Origin: an uncultured Campylobacter sp.
Lineage (GTDB): Bacteria > Campylobacterota > Campylobacteria > Campylobacterales > Campylobacteraceae
Reading direction: 5' to 3'
Assembly: GCF_905371695.1 (NCBI RefSeq)
Contig: NZ_CAJPMA010000009.1
Span: 1 to 33,014 of the forward strand
DNA: 33,014 nt
Shown: positions 6,635 to 15,049 of the stretch, piece by piece
Numbering within the stretch: position 1 is the stretch's first letter
How the letters are laid out: each line of letters starts with the position of its first letter
Notes under the pieces: model-generated
Seen by the model: the letters and a program-made list of their open reading frames with translations, nothing else
What the model was told of the DNA's origin: nothing
The model's database searches: none
Made by a program: the position numbers and the translations under genes

Positions 6635-7243
6635 ATGAAAATTTTAAGATCTATTTTAATCAAATTTTGCGCGGCGGCGCTAGCGTTTAGCGCGGTTTAC
6701 GGCGTAAGCGAAAACGAAATAAAACCCGACGTGCAGGCGCGCACGGATAAGGCTATCGCCGTGTTAAAAGACGCGTCGCTAGATAACGCCGCAAAATCAA
6801 AAGCGCTGTTTGAAATTTTCGATCCGATCTTTGATTACAAACAAATGGCAAAGATCAGCCTAGGCAAGCGCTACAACGCGTTAAGCGCTAGCGAGCAGGC
6901 GGAATTTGACGCCGCATTCGAGCAAAAGCTAAAAACATCTTATATCGACAAGCTTTTAAGCTACACGAACCAAACCGTAGAGATCAAAGACGCGAGTAAA
7001 CCTCAGCCCAATCGCTACTGGCTAAAATCAGAGCTTAATAGCGAAGGTAAAATTTACGAATTTATCTACAAATTTTACGACGCGGGCGAGCGCGGCTGGC
7101 TGCTTTACGACCTAGACATCATCGGCGTTAGCGTGATCCAGACCTACCGCAGCCAATTCGCCGACGCGCTAGCTAATGCAAGCGTGGGCGAGCTAATCGC
7201 TAAATTAAATCAAACCGCCCTGCCCGAGCAATCCGTAAAATAG
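6635..7243 (+). CDS. mlaC: MlaC family periplasmic phospholipid-binding protein
   Basis: MlaC shuttles phospholipid across the periplasm between the outer-membrane MlaA complex and an inner-membrane transporter. The 202-aa product begins with a signal peptide (about residues 1-23) and shows the MlaC/Ttg2D domain: FDPIFDYKQMAKISLGKRYNAL, then SEQAEFDAAFEQKLKTSYIDKLLSY, and the C-terminal GWLLYDLDIIGVSVIQTYRSQF, which is the most diagnostic block. An AAGGA ribosome-binding site lies inside the end of mlaA. It is followed 4 bp later by an RND gene, so the inner-membrane partner encoded beside it is not MlaFEDB. Confidence 0.92.
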   Translation: MKILRSILIKFCAAALAFSAVYGVSENEIKPDVQARTDKAIAVLKDASLDNAAKSKALFEIFDPIFDYKQMAKISLGKRYNALSASEQAEFDAAFEQKLKTSYIDKLLSYTNQTVEIKDASKPQPNRYWLKSELNSEGKIYEFIYKFYDAGERGWLLYDLDIIGVSVIQTYRSQFADALANASVGELIAKLNQTALPEQSVK

Positions 7244-7247
7244 ATAA

Positions 7248-9722
7248 ATGCGAGAAATTTTTAAATTTACCCTAAAATTTAACAAAGCCGTCTTATGCGC
7301 TATGATCGCGCTGACGGCGATTTTTGCGTATTTTAGCAAGAATTTAAGCATCGACGCGTCGGCTGAGACGCTGCTGCTCGAAGACGACCCGGACCTCGCA
7401 CTTTGGCGCGAAATTTCGCAACGCTACGTCTCGCCGAACTATTTAGTCGTAACCTACTCGCCGAAGGCCGACCTGCTCTCGGACGAGAGCTTAAAAACGA
7501 TTGAAAATTTAAGCAAGGAACTAGCTAAAAACGAAGCCGTAAGCGGCGTGCTATCCATACTTTCCGTACCGCTTTTAAATAGCGTGGAAGGCGGGATAAC
7601 CGGCATTTTAAAACACGCTCCGACTCTAAAAGACGCGAATATCGATAAGAAAAAAGCCCGCGAAGAATTCGCGTCTAGCCCGCTTTATAGCGGAAATTTG
7701 GTAAGCGCGGACCTAAAAACTACCGCGATCGTGCTAAATTTAAAGACGGACGAGAAATTTAACGAGCTTTTAAACGAACGAAATTTACTCTCGCAGCGCG
7801 AACAAAACGGCTCGTTAAGCGCCGACGAGGCAGCAAAGCTTCAAAGCGTAAAGAGCGAATTTAAACGCTATCGCGACGCCGTCCGCGTAAAAGAGCACGA
7901 AAATTTAGAGGGCATAAAAGCCGTAATCGCGAAATTTAACGGAGCCGAGCAAAAGCTATTTTTAGGCGGGGCTAATATGATCGCCGACGATATGATAGGC
8001 TTCGTGCGCTCGGACCTTTATCTCTACGGCGTAAGCGTACTGGCGCTGCTCGCGTTTAGCTTGTGGCTATTTTTTCGTCAGGCGCGCTGGGTGGCGCTGC
8101 CGCTAATAATCTGCGCCGTAAGCGCGGTCTGGACGACGGGAATTTTCGGGCTATTTAACTGGGAAGTAACCGTAATTAGCTCAAACTACGTAGCGCTGCA
8201 ACTAATCATCACCATCTCGACCGTCATTCACCTAGTCGTAAGCTACCGAGAATTTTACGCCAGGCACCCTGGATTTAGCCAAACCGCGCTCGTATACCTT
8301 ACTTTACGCGATAAATTTAGCCCGTCTTTCTGGGCGATAGCTACGACCGTCATCGGTTTTAGCTCGCTAGTAACGGCGGGTATTAAGCCCGTAATTATGT
8401 TAGGCGTTATGATGAGCTCGGGCATCGCCGTATCGCTCGTAGCAGCGTTTGCGATATTCGGCGCCGCGGTGGTAAATCTAAAAAAATTGCCGCCCGTGCG
8501 AACCTTTGAAAATAGCTTTAATTTCACTAAAATTTGCGCCCTCGTAGCCGACGGCAAACGCCCGCTCGTATACGCCGTCTGCGCGGCGGTCGTCGCCTAC
8601 GGCGCCTACGGCATTAGCAAGCTTCGCGTAGAAAATAGCTTCATCGGCTATTTTAAAGAAAGCACCGAAATTTATAAAGGCATGGACGTCATCGATAAGC
8701 AGCTAGGCGGCACGATCCCGCTTGACGTAATAGTGACGTTTAATGAGCGCGCGGCGCAAACGCCCGAAGAAAATTCTAACGGCGCGGCGGGTGACAAGGA
8801 CGACTTTGAAAACGAATTTAGCCAAAACGCGGGCGACGCGAAATATTGGTTTAACAGCTATCGCACGCGCGTAGCCGAAAAGATACACGACTATCTGGCG
8901 CGGCGCGAATTCGTCGGGCACGTAAGCTCGCTGGGTACTTTGGTAAAAGCGATAAAAAGCCTAAACGGCGGTCAAGCGGACGATTTTTTACTAGCCGCGA
9001 TGTATAGCGAGTTGCCGCAGCGCTACCGAGATATTTTGCTGACGCCCTACGTAAGCGTGGAAAATAACCAACTGCGTTTTAGTATGCGCGTGATCGACAG
9101 CGACCCGAATTTGCGCCGCGCGGAGTTTTTAAAAGAGCTAAACGCCGAGTTGGCCGAGCTAACTAAAAACGACGGCGTGAGCGTGCAAATAGCGGGTATG
9201 ATGGTACTTTACAATAATATGCTGCAAAATTTAATCAGCTCGCAGGTCGATACGTTCGGACTAACCGTGCTGGCGCTTTTCATTGTTTTTTGCTTTATTT
9301 TTAAAAGCATAAAGCTCGCTCTCATCGCGATCGCGTCTAATCTTATCCCGCTGGGCGCTCTATTTGGAACGATGGGGGTATTTGGTATACCGCTCGACGT
9401 GATGAGTATCACGATCGCCGCCATTAGTATCGGTATCGGCGTGGACGACATCATACACTACGTCCACCGCTTCCGCGAGGAGCGCCTCTCAAAAAGCGTT
9501 AAACAGAGCGTTTACGCTAGTCACGCCAGCATCGGATACGCGATGTATTACACCTCTTTTACGATATTTTTGGGTTTTAGCGTAATGACTACGAGCGCTT
9601 TTATACCGACGATATATTTCGGCTTACTGACCGATCTGGTTATGGCGTTTATGCTGCTGGGCGCGCTAATTATCTTGCCTAGCCTAATTTTAAGCTTCGT
9701 AAAAGACAAGGTTAAAATTTAG
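7248..9722 (+). CDS. RND superfamily (MMPL/HAE3-type) membrane transporter
   Basis: An 824-aa inner-membrane protein of the RND superfamily with the duplicated layout: one N-terminal helix (about 13-30), a large periplasmic domain (about 31-250), five or six helices (about 250-455), a second periplasmic domain and a final helical bundle (about 665-820). The block AISIGIGVDDIIHYVHRFRE in the last bundle, with its paired Asp residues, is the proton-relay region typical of MMPL/HpnN-like exporters. The family moves lipids and other hydrophobic molecules using the proton gradient. Cotranscription with mlaA and mlaC (4-bp gap, weak ribosome-binding site) suggests it works on phospholipid or a related lipid with them. 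Substrate and direction are inferred. Confidence 0.85.
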   Translation: MREIFKFTLKFNKAVLCAMIALTAIFAYFSKNLSIDASAETLLLEDDPDLALWREISQRYVSPNYLVVTYSPKADLLSDESLKTIENLSKELAKNEAVSGVLSILSVPLLNSVEGGITGILKHAPTLKDANIDKKKAREEFASSPLYSGNLVSADLKTTAIVLNLKTDEKFNELLNERNLLSQREQNGSLSADEAAKLQSVKSEFKRYRDAVRVKEHENLEGIKAVIAKFNGAEQKLFLGGANMIADDMIGFVRSDLYLYGVSVLALLAFSLWLFFRQARWVALPLIICAVSAVWTTGIFGLFNWEVTVISSNYVALQLIITISTVIHLVVSYREFYARHPGFSQTALVYLTLRDKFSPSFWAIATTVIGFSSLVTAGIKPVIMLGVMMSSGIAVSLVAAFAIFGAAVVNLKKLPPVRTFENSFNFTKICALVADGKRPLVYAVCAAVVAYGAYGISKLRVENSFIGYFKESTEIYKGMDVIDKQLGGTIPLDVIVTFNERAAQTPEENSNGAAGDKDDFENEFSQNAGDAKYWFNSYRTRVAEKIHDYLARREFVGHVSSLGTLVKAIKSLNGGQADDFLLAAMYSELPQRYRDILLTPYVSVENNQLRFSMRVIDSDPNLRRAEFLKELNAELAELTKNDGVSVQIAGMMVLYNNMLQNLISSQVDTFGLTVLALFIVFCFIFKSIKLALIAIASNLIPLGALFGTMGVFGIPLDVMSITIAAISIGIGVDDIIHYVHRFREERLSKSVKQSVYASHASIGYAMYYTSFTIFLGFSVMTTSAFIPTIYFGLLTDLVMAFMLLGALIILPSLILSFVKDKVKI

Positions 9723-9740
9723 GCGCGAATTTTCTCGCGC
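9723..9740 (+). terminator. Weak hairpin after the mla operon
   Basis: GCGCGA (9723-9728) pairs with TCGCGC (9735-9740) around a 6-nt loop immediately after the RND stop. There is no clear T-run after it, so termination is only possible. Confidence 0.3.
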
Positions 9741-9835
9741 AAACGCTTGAAATTTACGGGAAAGCCGCAAAATTTCAAAGCAGCGGCGTATAAAAACAAT
9801 AGGCGCGTAAGATTCAAAACGCAAGCGAGCCGAAA

Positions 9836-10414
9836 CTATTTACCCACGACTCGCAAAAACAAATATACGTCCTCCACTCCGTCGATATGCCTCGCGTACC
9901 AAATCGCGTGCTTTTCATGCTCCCCGTCAGCTACTATCCCGCTAAAAACTACGTCGCAGCCCACGACCGAGACGCGCACGTTCGTGCTCGATACGTCGGT
10001 ATCGGTAAATAAATTTTGCTTTAAATTAGCCAAAATTTTTAAAGAGCTACACGGATATTCGGGCTTTTTTAGGCGTAAGTATTCGTGGATCTTGCTTACT
10101 CCGCTCGTGCTTTTAGCCAGTTCTATAAGCTTTTCGCGCGCCTGCTCGCTTTCGATAAGACCTATTAGATACACCTCGCCCAAAAAGCACTCGATTTCAA
10201 GGTCGACGTTGCTAAGCCCGCTTGAAAATAGAATTTTGCTTTGGATTTTAGTCTGGATAAATTTGTCGCTTGCTATGTCGCCGAAATTTCTATGATCGCG
10301 CGAAACGGAATAAACGTCGTAGACGCTAAGCGCGTTCGTGGCGGGCGATAGCGGACCAGCGCAACCGCAAAAAAGCGCCGAAAATAGCAAATTTATCGCG
10401 ACGAAGAGCCTCAA
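9836..10414 (-). CDS. Double BON-domain lipoprotein, DolP/YraP-like
   Basis: A 192-aa envelope protein with two BON domains, about residues 46-116 (SDKFIQTKIQSKILF to VSKIHEYLRL) and 127-190 (NLKQNLFTDTDV to VEDVYLFLRV). E. coli DolP has the same lipoprotein plus two-BON layout and supports outer-membrane integrity by binding anionic phospholipid near division sites. The N-terminus is a lipoprotein-type signal (LLFSALFCGCAG); Cys18, after Gly, is the likely acylated residue, though the -3 Phe is not standard. The start codon is TTG with AAGGA 9 bases upstream. It converges with the mla operon. The assignment to BON is good; equivalence to DolP is inferred. Confidence 0.8.
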   Translation of the reverse strand: MRLFVAINLLFSALFCGCAGPLSPATNALSVYDVYSVSRDHRNFGDIASDKFIQTKIQSKILFSSGLSNVDLEIECFLGEVYLIGLIESEQAREKLIELAKSTSGVSKIHEYLRLKKPEYPCSSLKILANLKQNLFTDTDVSSTNVRVSVVGCDVVFSGIVADGEHEKHAIWYARHIDGVEDVYLFLRVVGK

Positions 10415-10472
10415 AACCGACGGTCCTTTGTAAAAATTTCGCAGATTTTACTAAAATTTATATAAATTTCGC

Positions 10473-10478
10473 TAAAAT
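10473..10478 (+). promoter_or_regulatory. Candidate -10 of selC
   Basis: GCTAAAAT places TAAAAT 12 bp before the first base of the tRNA, the distance expected for a short leader. Confidence 0.4.
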
Positions 10479-10490
10479 TGCCGAACCTAC

Positions 10491-10588
10491 GGAGGATAAA
10501 GCGATCTGGTGGCGCTCGCGGACTTCAAATCCGACGGCGGGGCGGTTGACCGCTTCGCGGGGAGTTCGATTCTCTCATCCTCTCGCCA
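10491..10588 (+). tRNA. selC: tRNA-Sec (anticodon UCA)
   Basis: Selenocysteine tRNA, charged with serine and converted to Sec, used to read UGA in selenoproteins. The acceptor stem pairs GGAGGAT (10491-10497) with ATCCTCT (10577-10583), with one G-U at its outer end. The D stem is AGCG/CGCT (10500-10503 with 10513-10516). The anticodon stem CGGA/TCCG encloses the 7-nt loop CTTCAAA with TCA at 10525-10527. The long variable arm contains GCGG-TTGA-CCGC (10542-10553). The T arm 10560-10576 has loop TTCGATT, and GCCA is encoded at the 3' end (10585-10588). The large size (about 98 nt), long variable arm and UCA anticodon identify it. Bacterial tRNA-Sec normally has an 8-bp acceptor stem; here the eighth pair is imperfect, so the exact ends could shift by a base. 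Confidence 0.93.
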
Positions 10589-10631
10589 AGTTTAATCTCC
10601 CCCTAATTTACGCTATTTACGCGCAGTTTCG

Positions 10632-11648
10632 CTAAATTTTAAGCCCGCTGCTAAAATCCGTTCTCGGATTTATTTTAAGCCCTATCGTATCGGAAAATTC
10701 GCCGCGCAAAAATTTCTCGCGTCCCGCGCGCGCGATCATCGCGGCGTTATCCGAGCAAAACTCCAAAGGCGCTACGAGCAGCTCGCAGTCCGCGCTCTCG
10801 CACAAATCCCGCAAACGCGCGCGTAAATTTAGATTCGCGCTCGCCCCGCCCACGACGCCAAGACGCCGCCACTCGCGCCGCGCTAAAATTTTAGCCAGTT
10901 TATCCGCGACGTGCGCGCACGCAGCGTCCTCAAAGCCCGCGCACAGATCCGCCGCGTCCGACTCGCTCATCGCCTCCGCGCCGCCCAGCCGCTCGATAGC
11001 TACGCGCGCTTGGTTTTTAAGCCCCGAAAAACTGTATTCTAGGCGTTTATCGTGTAGCAACGGCACCGTGAAATTAAATCTTTCGCGAGCCGCGCTTTTA
11101 AGCGCTAAATTTTGTACGATCGCGCCGCCAGGGTAGCCGCGCCCGAGCATCTTTGCGACCTTATCGAAGCTCTCGCCGAAACTATCGTCGCCGGTGCTTG
11201 CTAGCGTCGAGACTTCGCCGAATTCGTTTACTTCAAGCACCATCGTGTGCCCGCCGCTAACTAGCAATACCCCCATCGGAAACCTCGCCTCGCTTTGCAA
11301 AAATAGCGAATACACGTGCCCGGCTAGATGATTTACGCCGATTAAAGGAACGCCAAGAGCGACGCATAGGGCTTTTGCCATACTTACGCCGCCGATTAGG
11401 CTCACGGAAAGACCGGGCTCGTTAGTCGCCGCAACCGCCCTAACTTTGCTAAAATACGGCTTTAAAGGTTCGATGAGCGCGGGCAAAGCGGCGGTATGCA
11501 GGCGCGCGGCAAGCTCGGGTACGACGCCGCCGTAGAGCGCGTGCTCGCTTTCTTGCGATATTTTTTTGTGGTAGATCAGCTTTAAATTATCGACGTCAAA
11601 AAGCGCGACGGAACTGTCGTCGCAGCTACTTTCGATGGCTAAAATCAT
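10632..11648 (-). CDS. tsaD: tRNA N6-threonylcarbamoyladenosine transferase TsaD
   Basis: TsaD (formerly Gcp/YgjD) transfers the threonylcarbamoyl group to A37 of tRNAs reading ANN codons, working with TsaB and TsaE on the product of TsaC. The 338-aa protein has the ASKHA fold: IESSCDDSSVAL at 5-16, the metal-binding pair His107/His111 in NHLAGH, SGGHT in the second phosphate loop, STGDDSFGESFDKVAKMLG, and VVGGASANLNLR plus FCSDNAAMIA near the C-terminus. Length is normal. The ATG has an AAGGA ribosome-binding site. In C. jejuni, as I recall, tsaD is also next to the pgp1 gene, as here. Confidence 0.97.
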   Translation of the reverse strand: MILAIESSCDDSSVALFDVDNLKLIYHKKISQESEHALYGGVVPELAARLHTAALPALIEPLKPYFSKVRAVAATNEPGLSVSLIGGVSMAKALCVALGVPLIGVNHLAGHVYSLFLQSEARFPMGVLLVSGGHTMVLEVNEFGEVSTLASTGDDSFGESFDKVAKMLGRGYPGGAIVQNLALKSAARERFNFTVPLLHDKRLEYSFSGLKNQARVAIERLGGAEAMSESDAADLCAGFEDAACAHVADKLAKILARREWRRLGVVGGASANLNLRARLRDLCESADCELLVAPLEFCSDNAAMIARAGREKFLRGEFSDTIGLKINPRTDFSSGLKI

Positions 11649-12144
11649 CGTTTTCCTTTTAAAATTTCGGTCTATTGCGCCCCGTTTTCGGTTACGCGGC
11701 GTTTTGCGGGGCTATCCGTCGCAAGCTCGCGCGCCGATTGCGTTTCGCCGTAAAATTTCGGAACGGCGCTTGCTCAAATTCGGCGGTAAATTTTACTCGG
11801 CGCTTTAATTTCGCATTAAATAGCAGAGCAAACGCGCGTAGGCGGGCTAAATTTTATATTTACGCCGCAAATTTTAGAATGCTAAAATATCGCGGTTTAG
11901 CTTCGTCCTTGCCGCCTTAAATTTTTCCCGAAACGAAATTTGCGTTCAAAATTTGGCGAAATTCGGCCCTAAATTTTACCGAATTTGCGAAATTTAAACT
12001 TAAAATTAAGAGCGGAAGTATCGCAAAGCTAGATTAGGCGGCTTAAAAATTTTTGCGGCGGGAGTTACCTCATCGGTAACGACCGAGCAAAATTTAAGAC
12101 AACGACGTATAGCAAAGCAGATAGCCGCGGACGGACGCACCGCC
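11649..12144. other. 496-bp non-coding spacer holding copy 2 of the intergenic repeat
   Basis: No supported gene. The 81-codon plus-strand frame at 11675-11920 is arginine/alanine-rich with no domain. The stretch contains intergenic-element copy 2 (11918-12111). A sigma-54-like sequence occurs at 11760-11773 on the plus strand (GGAAC, 5 bases, TTGCT; exact GG-N10-GC spacing). No flagellar or other gene follows it in that direction. Confidence 0.55.
11918..12111 (-). repeat. Intergenic element, copy 2 (downstream of csd4/pgp1)
   Basis: Blocks c (11918-11952), b (12025-12033) and a (12084-12111) match the element at 1391-1605. Offsets are 107 and 59 bp between block starts here, against 119 and 67 there. 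Block a reads CGAGCAAAATTTAAGACAAC then GACGTATA. It ends 34 bp from the csd4 stop, the same position relative to the gene as copy 1 has to modB. Confidence 0.5.
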
Positions 12145-13443
12145 TTACTTAAACTCCACCAAAAACATCCCCGCGTACTTTTCCTTTCCTTCGCCGCTCT
12201 CATACGCTTCCACTCGGTAAACTCTGCCGCCTTTGTCCATCGAATACTGCTTTTGCAGCGATTTTAGCGAGATTTTCTCTCCCGCTTCGTCACCTTTTGC
12301 GTTGTATCCGATGACGTTTATCCGCGTGCCGCCTCGCTTTTGCACGCTAAATTCGCGCGAAACGACGATTTTATCGCCGCTTTTAAGGCTTAAACTTTTA
12401 CCGTCGGCTATAACGGTTAATTCTTTAAAAGGCGGCGCGAATTCGAAAAACTGCGGACTTATGCGGGTTACGAAGCGGTTGCCGTATTGCACCTTAAAGC
12501 CGTCAGGTTCCTTAATTACCGCGATTAGCGGATTAGGCGAGTCGTATTTTAGCTCGCCTTTCTTAAAAGGCACGAATTTTAAACTAGGGCGCAAGTCGTG
12601 AACGTCCAACGCAAACGCATCGTCAAAAAAGCTCACGCGTATCTCTTTTTCAATCGCTTTTTTCACGCTCGGTACATCCAACGCGAAAGGGCGCGAAAAC
12701 TCGATCCCCGCCGCGCGCATATACTCCTCGATCGCTATCAAGTGATAATAAACGCGCTGCTGGGCGTTTAAATTTTTGCTAGCTTCGTTTGCAAACGCCG
12801 ATTTTTGACGCGTTACGGCGTAGTAAGTGAGGCTTTTTAGCATCTCCTTATCGCCCTCGGCGGTACGCGTGTTTTTTACGTGGTAAGCGTGCTTAGGATC
12901 AAGCAGGCGCGCGTTTATAGCGTCTCTGGCGCGCGCGGCGAGCTCGGCTAGCTCGGGATATTTAGCGCCCGCGAGCGTCTCTTGATCGATGATGCAGCTA
13001 CTACCCCATTTTTGCGGATTTTCGTCCTTATTAACGTAGCTTTCGCGGTAATATCCGCTGCCGTCGTGTAAATTTAGGATCAGCGAAACGGCGGGATCTG
13101 CTATCACGTCTTTAATTTTAACGACCGATTCGTAATCGGGATCGTCGCGGTCTACGTGGGCGAATTTGCGGTTCATATCCCCTTTTGTGCCGCGAGAACG
13201 CTCGATGATGCTTGGAAAATTTAGGTTCGGCACGACCCAAAGCGAACCCTTGGTTATATTATAATCAGTCGCCACGATCGACGCCGCGAGAAATCCGCCA
13301 GGCTCGTCGCCTTGTATGCCGCCGATTAGTAGCATAGTGTTTGACGAAGGCTCGCCTTTTTTAATCAGCGCATAGTCTAAATTTCGCGCGGATAAAATTT
13401 GCGAAAGCACCGCAACGGCGACGATATAAGTTAAAATTTTCAT
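12145..13443 (-). CDS. pgp1: Peptidoglycan DL-carboxypeptidase, helical cell-shape determinant (Pgp1/Csd4)
   Basis: A 432-aa zinc carboxypeptidase of the M99 family, counterpart of H. pylori Csd4 and C. jejuni Pgp1, which trims peptidoglycan tripeptide stems to dipeptides and is needed for helical shape. The zinc ligands expected for Csd4 are present: Gln44 and Glu47 in GGIQGDEPGG, and His126 in NLHDGSGYY. Glu220 in SAFANEAS corresponds to the catalytic Glu. Other hallmarks are VVPNLNFPSIIERSRG and KGDMNRKFAHVD. The first 19 or so residues form a signal peptide for periplasmic export. The C-terminal third is the non-catalytic beta-rich part also found in Csd4. The ribosome-binding site AAGGAAA precedes the ATG. 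It lies downstream of uraA, separated by a 312-bp spacer. Confidence 0.93.
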   Translation of the reverse strand: MKILTYIVAVAVLSQILSARNLDYALIKKGEPSSNTMLLIGGIQGDEPGGFLAASIVATDYNITKGSLWVVPNLNFPSIIERSRGTKGDMNRKFAHVDRDDPDYESVVKIKDVIADPAVSLILNLHDGSGYYRESYVNKDENPQKWGSSCIIDQETLAGAKYPELAELAARARDAINARLLDPKHAYHVKNTRTAEGDKEMLKSLTYYAVTRQKSAFANEASKNLNAQQRVYYHLIAIEEYMRAAGIEFSRPFALDVPSVKKAIEKEIRVSFFDDAFALDVHDLRPSLKFVPFKKGELKYDSPNPLIAVIKEPDGFKVQYGNRFVTRISPQFFEFAPPFKELTVIADGKSLSLKSGDKIVVSREFSVQKRGGTRINVIGYNAKGDEAGEKISLKSLQKQYSMDKGGRVYRVEAYESGEGKEKYAGMFLVEFK

Positions 13444-13755
13444 TTGTTTCCTTTTAGTTTAGGCTCTTTTTATGCTTTAAATTCTACGCTCCGCGCCACA
13501 AAACCTTTACGCCGAAAATTCGGTTCGCTTTAAAATTTTAAAGGGCTACGAATTTCGCCGCAAACGTAAAATTTTCACCCAAGATAGAATTCGCGTTCAT
13601 AATTTAAAACGTAAAACGACGAGCGAAATATCGCGAAACGTTTTGGAAGTCGCGCCGAAATTTTTGGCCGGGATAGGGCGGATAGCCTATCTACGAAAGA
13701 AAATTTCAAACTCTTTCAAAAATGGCCGCGAGAGGGCGCTACGACCGCGTAAAGC
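13444..13755. other. 312-bp spacer between uraA and pgp1 with a partial intergenic-element copy
   Basis: No gene seen. Positions 13567-13603 resemble block c of the intergenic element (core AATTCGCGTTCATAAT against AATTTGCGTTCAAAAT). Blocks a and b are not recognisable. The end next to 13443 has the AAGGAAA ribosome-binding site of pgp1. Confidence 0.45.
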
Positions 13756-14997
13756 CTAGAAGCCCTCTATATGCTTCGTTCTAGGCAGCGCCAAATTTAG
13801 CGCTATCCCCACTACCGCTCCAAGCCCTATCCCTTTAAAACTCGTAACCCCCAGATCCACGACCATCCCGCCGATCGCGCATACCAAAATTAGAGCCACG
13901 ATAATGATATTTCTAGGGTCGGCAAGATCTACGTTATGCTTTACCAGCGTCTCGATGCCGATCGCGGTGATGATACCGAAAAGCAGCAGCATAATGCCGC
14001 CTAAAACGGGCGGCGGAATGCTGCCCAAAATCGCGCCTAGCTTACCTACGAACGCCAGCATTATCGCAAATATCGCCGTAAAGGTCATAATCGCGGGATT
14101 AAACGCCTTCGTAAGGCTCACCGCGCCCGTTACCTCCGAGTAAGTCGTATTGGGCGGTCCGCCGAAAAACGCCGCCAGACTCGTAGCAAGCCCGTCCCCT
14201 AGCAGCGTATCTTTAAGCCCAGGATTTTTTAAAAAATCCTCTTTGGTAACGTTAGAGATAGCGAGCATATCGCCTATATGCTCGATCGCGGGAGCTATGG
14301 CGATAGGCAGCATATAAATTATCGGTTCTAGCTCGAATTTAGGCGCGCTAAAATTCGGTACCGCAAACCACGCCGCGCTTAGCACGCCCGAAAAATCGAC
14401 GATCCCAAAGCACAGCGACGCCGCGTAGCCCGCCGCGATACCGCACAAAATAGGCACCAGCCGCCAAAATCCTCGCCCGAGTATCATCGCGGCGATCGTA
14501 GCCAGCAGCGAAATAGCCGCTATCGTCATCGCCGCGCCTTGGCTATAAAGCGCCTCGCTACCCTTGCCGGTCGCCATCGAAACGGCGGCCGGAGAGAGTA
14601 TGAGCCCGATCGTCATTATGACGGGTCCTACTACCACGGGCGGTAAAATTTTATGCAAAAACCCGTCGCCTTTAATGCGGATTAATACGCTTAAAACCAC
14701 GTAAAGTAGCCCCGCAAACACTAGCCCGCCCATCGTAGCGGCTATTCCCCACTCCTTGACGCCGTATTGAATGGGCGCGATAAAAGCGAAGCTTGAAGCT
14801 AAAAATATCGGCGGTACGTTCCTATGCGTAATCGCCTGAAACAGCAGCGTGCCGATCCCCGCCGTAAAAAGCGCCACCGACGCGTCTAGCCCGGTTAAAA
14901 TCGGCACCAGCACGAGTGCGCCGAAGGCTACGAACAAAAACTGCAAACCGATTAGGCTTTGACGCGGATCGAATTTATATCCTTCGTATTTTTGCAT
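13756..14997 (-). CDS. uraA: Uracil/xanthine permease (NCS2 family)
   Basis: A 413-aa inner-membrane protein of the nucleobase-cation symporter-2 family, most like UraA, which imports uracil with protons. The sequence is hydrophobic throughout, consistent with 14 helices. Recognisable blocks are the N-terminal FVAFGALVLVPILTGLD, PPVVVGPVIMTIGL, and the substrate and proton region IAPAIEHIGDMLAI with the functionally important Glu and His. GLATSLAAFFGGPPNTTYSEV and PPPVLGGIMLLLFGIITAIGI are also family signatures. An AAGGGA ribosome-binding site precedes the ATG. As I remember the C. jejuni order, pgp1 and dxr are adjacent there, so uraA appears to be an insertion in this lineage. Xanthine specificity cannot be fully excluded. 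Confidence 0.9.
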   Translation of the reverse strand: MQKYEGYKFDPRQSLIGLQFLFVAFGALVLVPILTGLDASVALFTAGIGTLLFQAITHRNVPPIFLASSFAFIAPIQYGVKEWGIAATMGGLVFAGLLYVVLSVLIRIKGDGFLHKILPPVVVGPVIMTIGLILSPAAVSMATGKGSEALYSQGAAMTIAAISLLATIAAMILGRGFWRLVPILCGIAAGYAASLCFGIVDFSGVLSAAWFAVPNFSAPKFELEPIIYMLPIAIAPAIEHIGDMLAISNVTKEDFLKNPGLKDTLLGDGLATSLAAFFGGPPNTTYSEVTGAVSLTKAFNPAIMTFTAIFAIMLAFVGKLGAILGSIPPPVLGGIMLLLFGIITAIGIETLVKHNVDLADPRNIIIVALILVCAIGGMVVDLGVTSFKGIGLGAVVGIALNLALPRTKHIEGF

Positions 14998-15049
14998 TCT
15001 TTTCCCTTTTTAAAATTTTACGTTTGCCGTTTGCTAAAAAACCAGAATT

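Noticed and set aside
9747..10295. 182-codon plus-strand frame opposite the BON lipoprotein gene
   Set aside because: It lies antisense to a well-supported double-BON gene, is Ser/Thr/Lys-rich with no domain, and has no ribosome-binding site.
11675..11920. 81-codon plus-strand frame upstream of tsaD
   Set aside because: Arginine/alanine/phenylalanine-rich chance translation of GC-rich spacer, with no domain and no ribosome-binding site.
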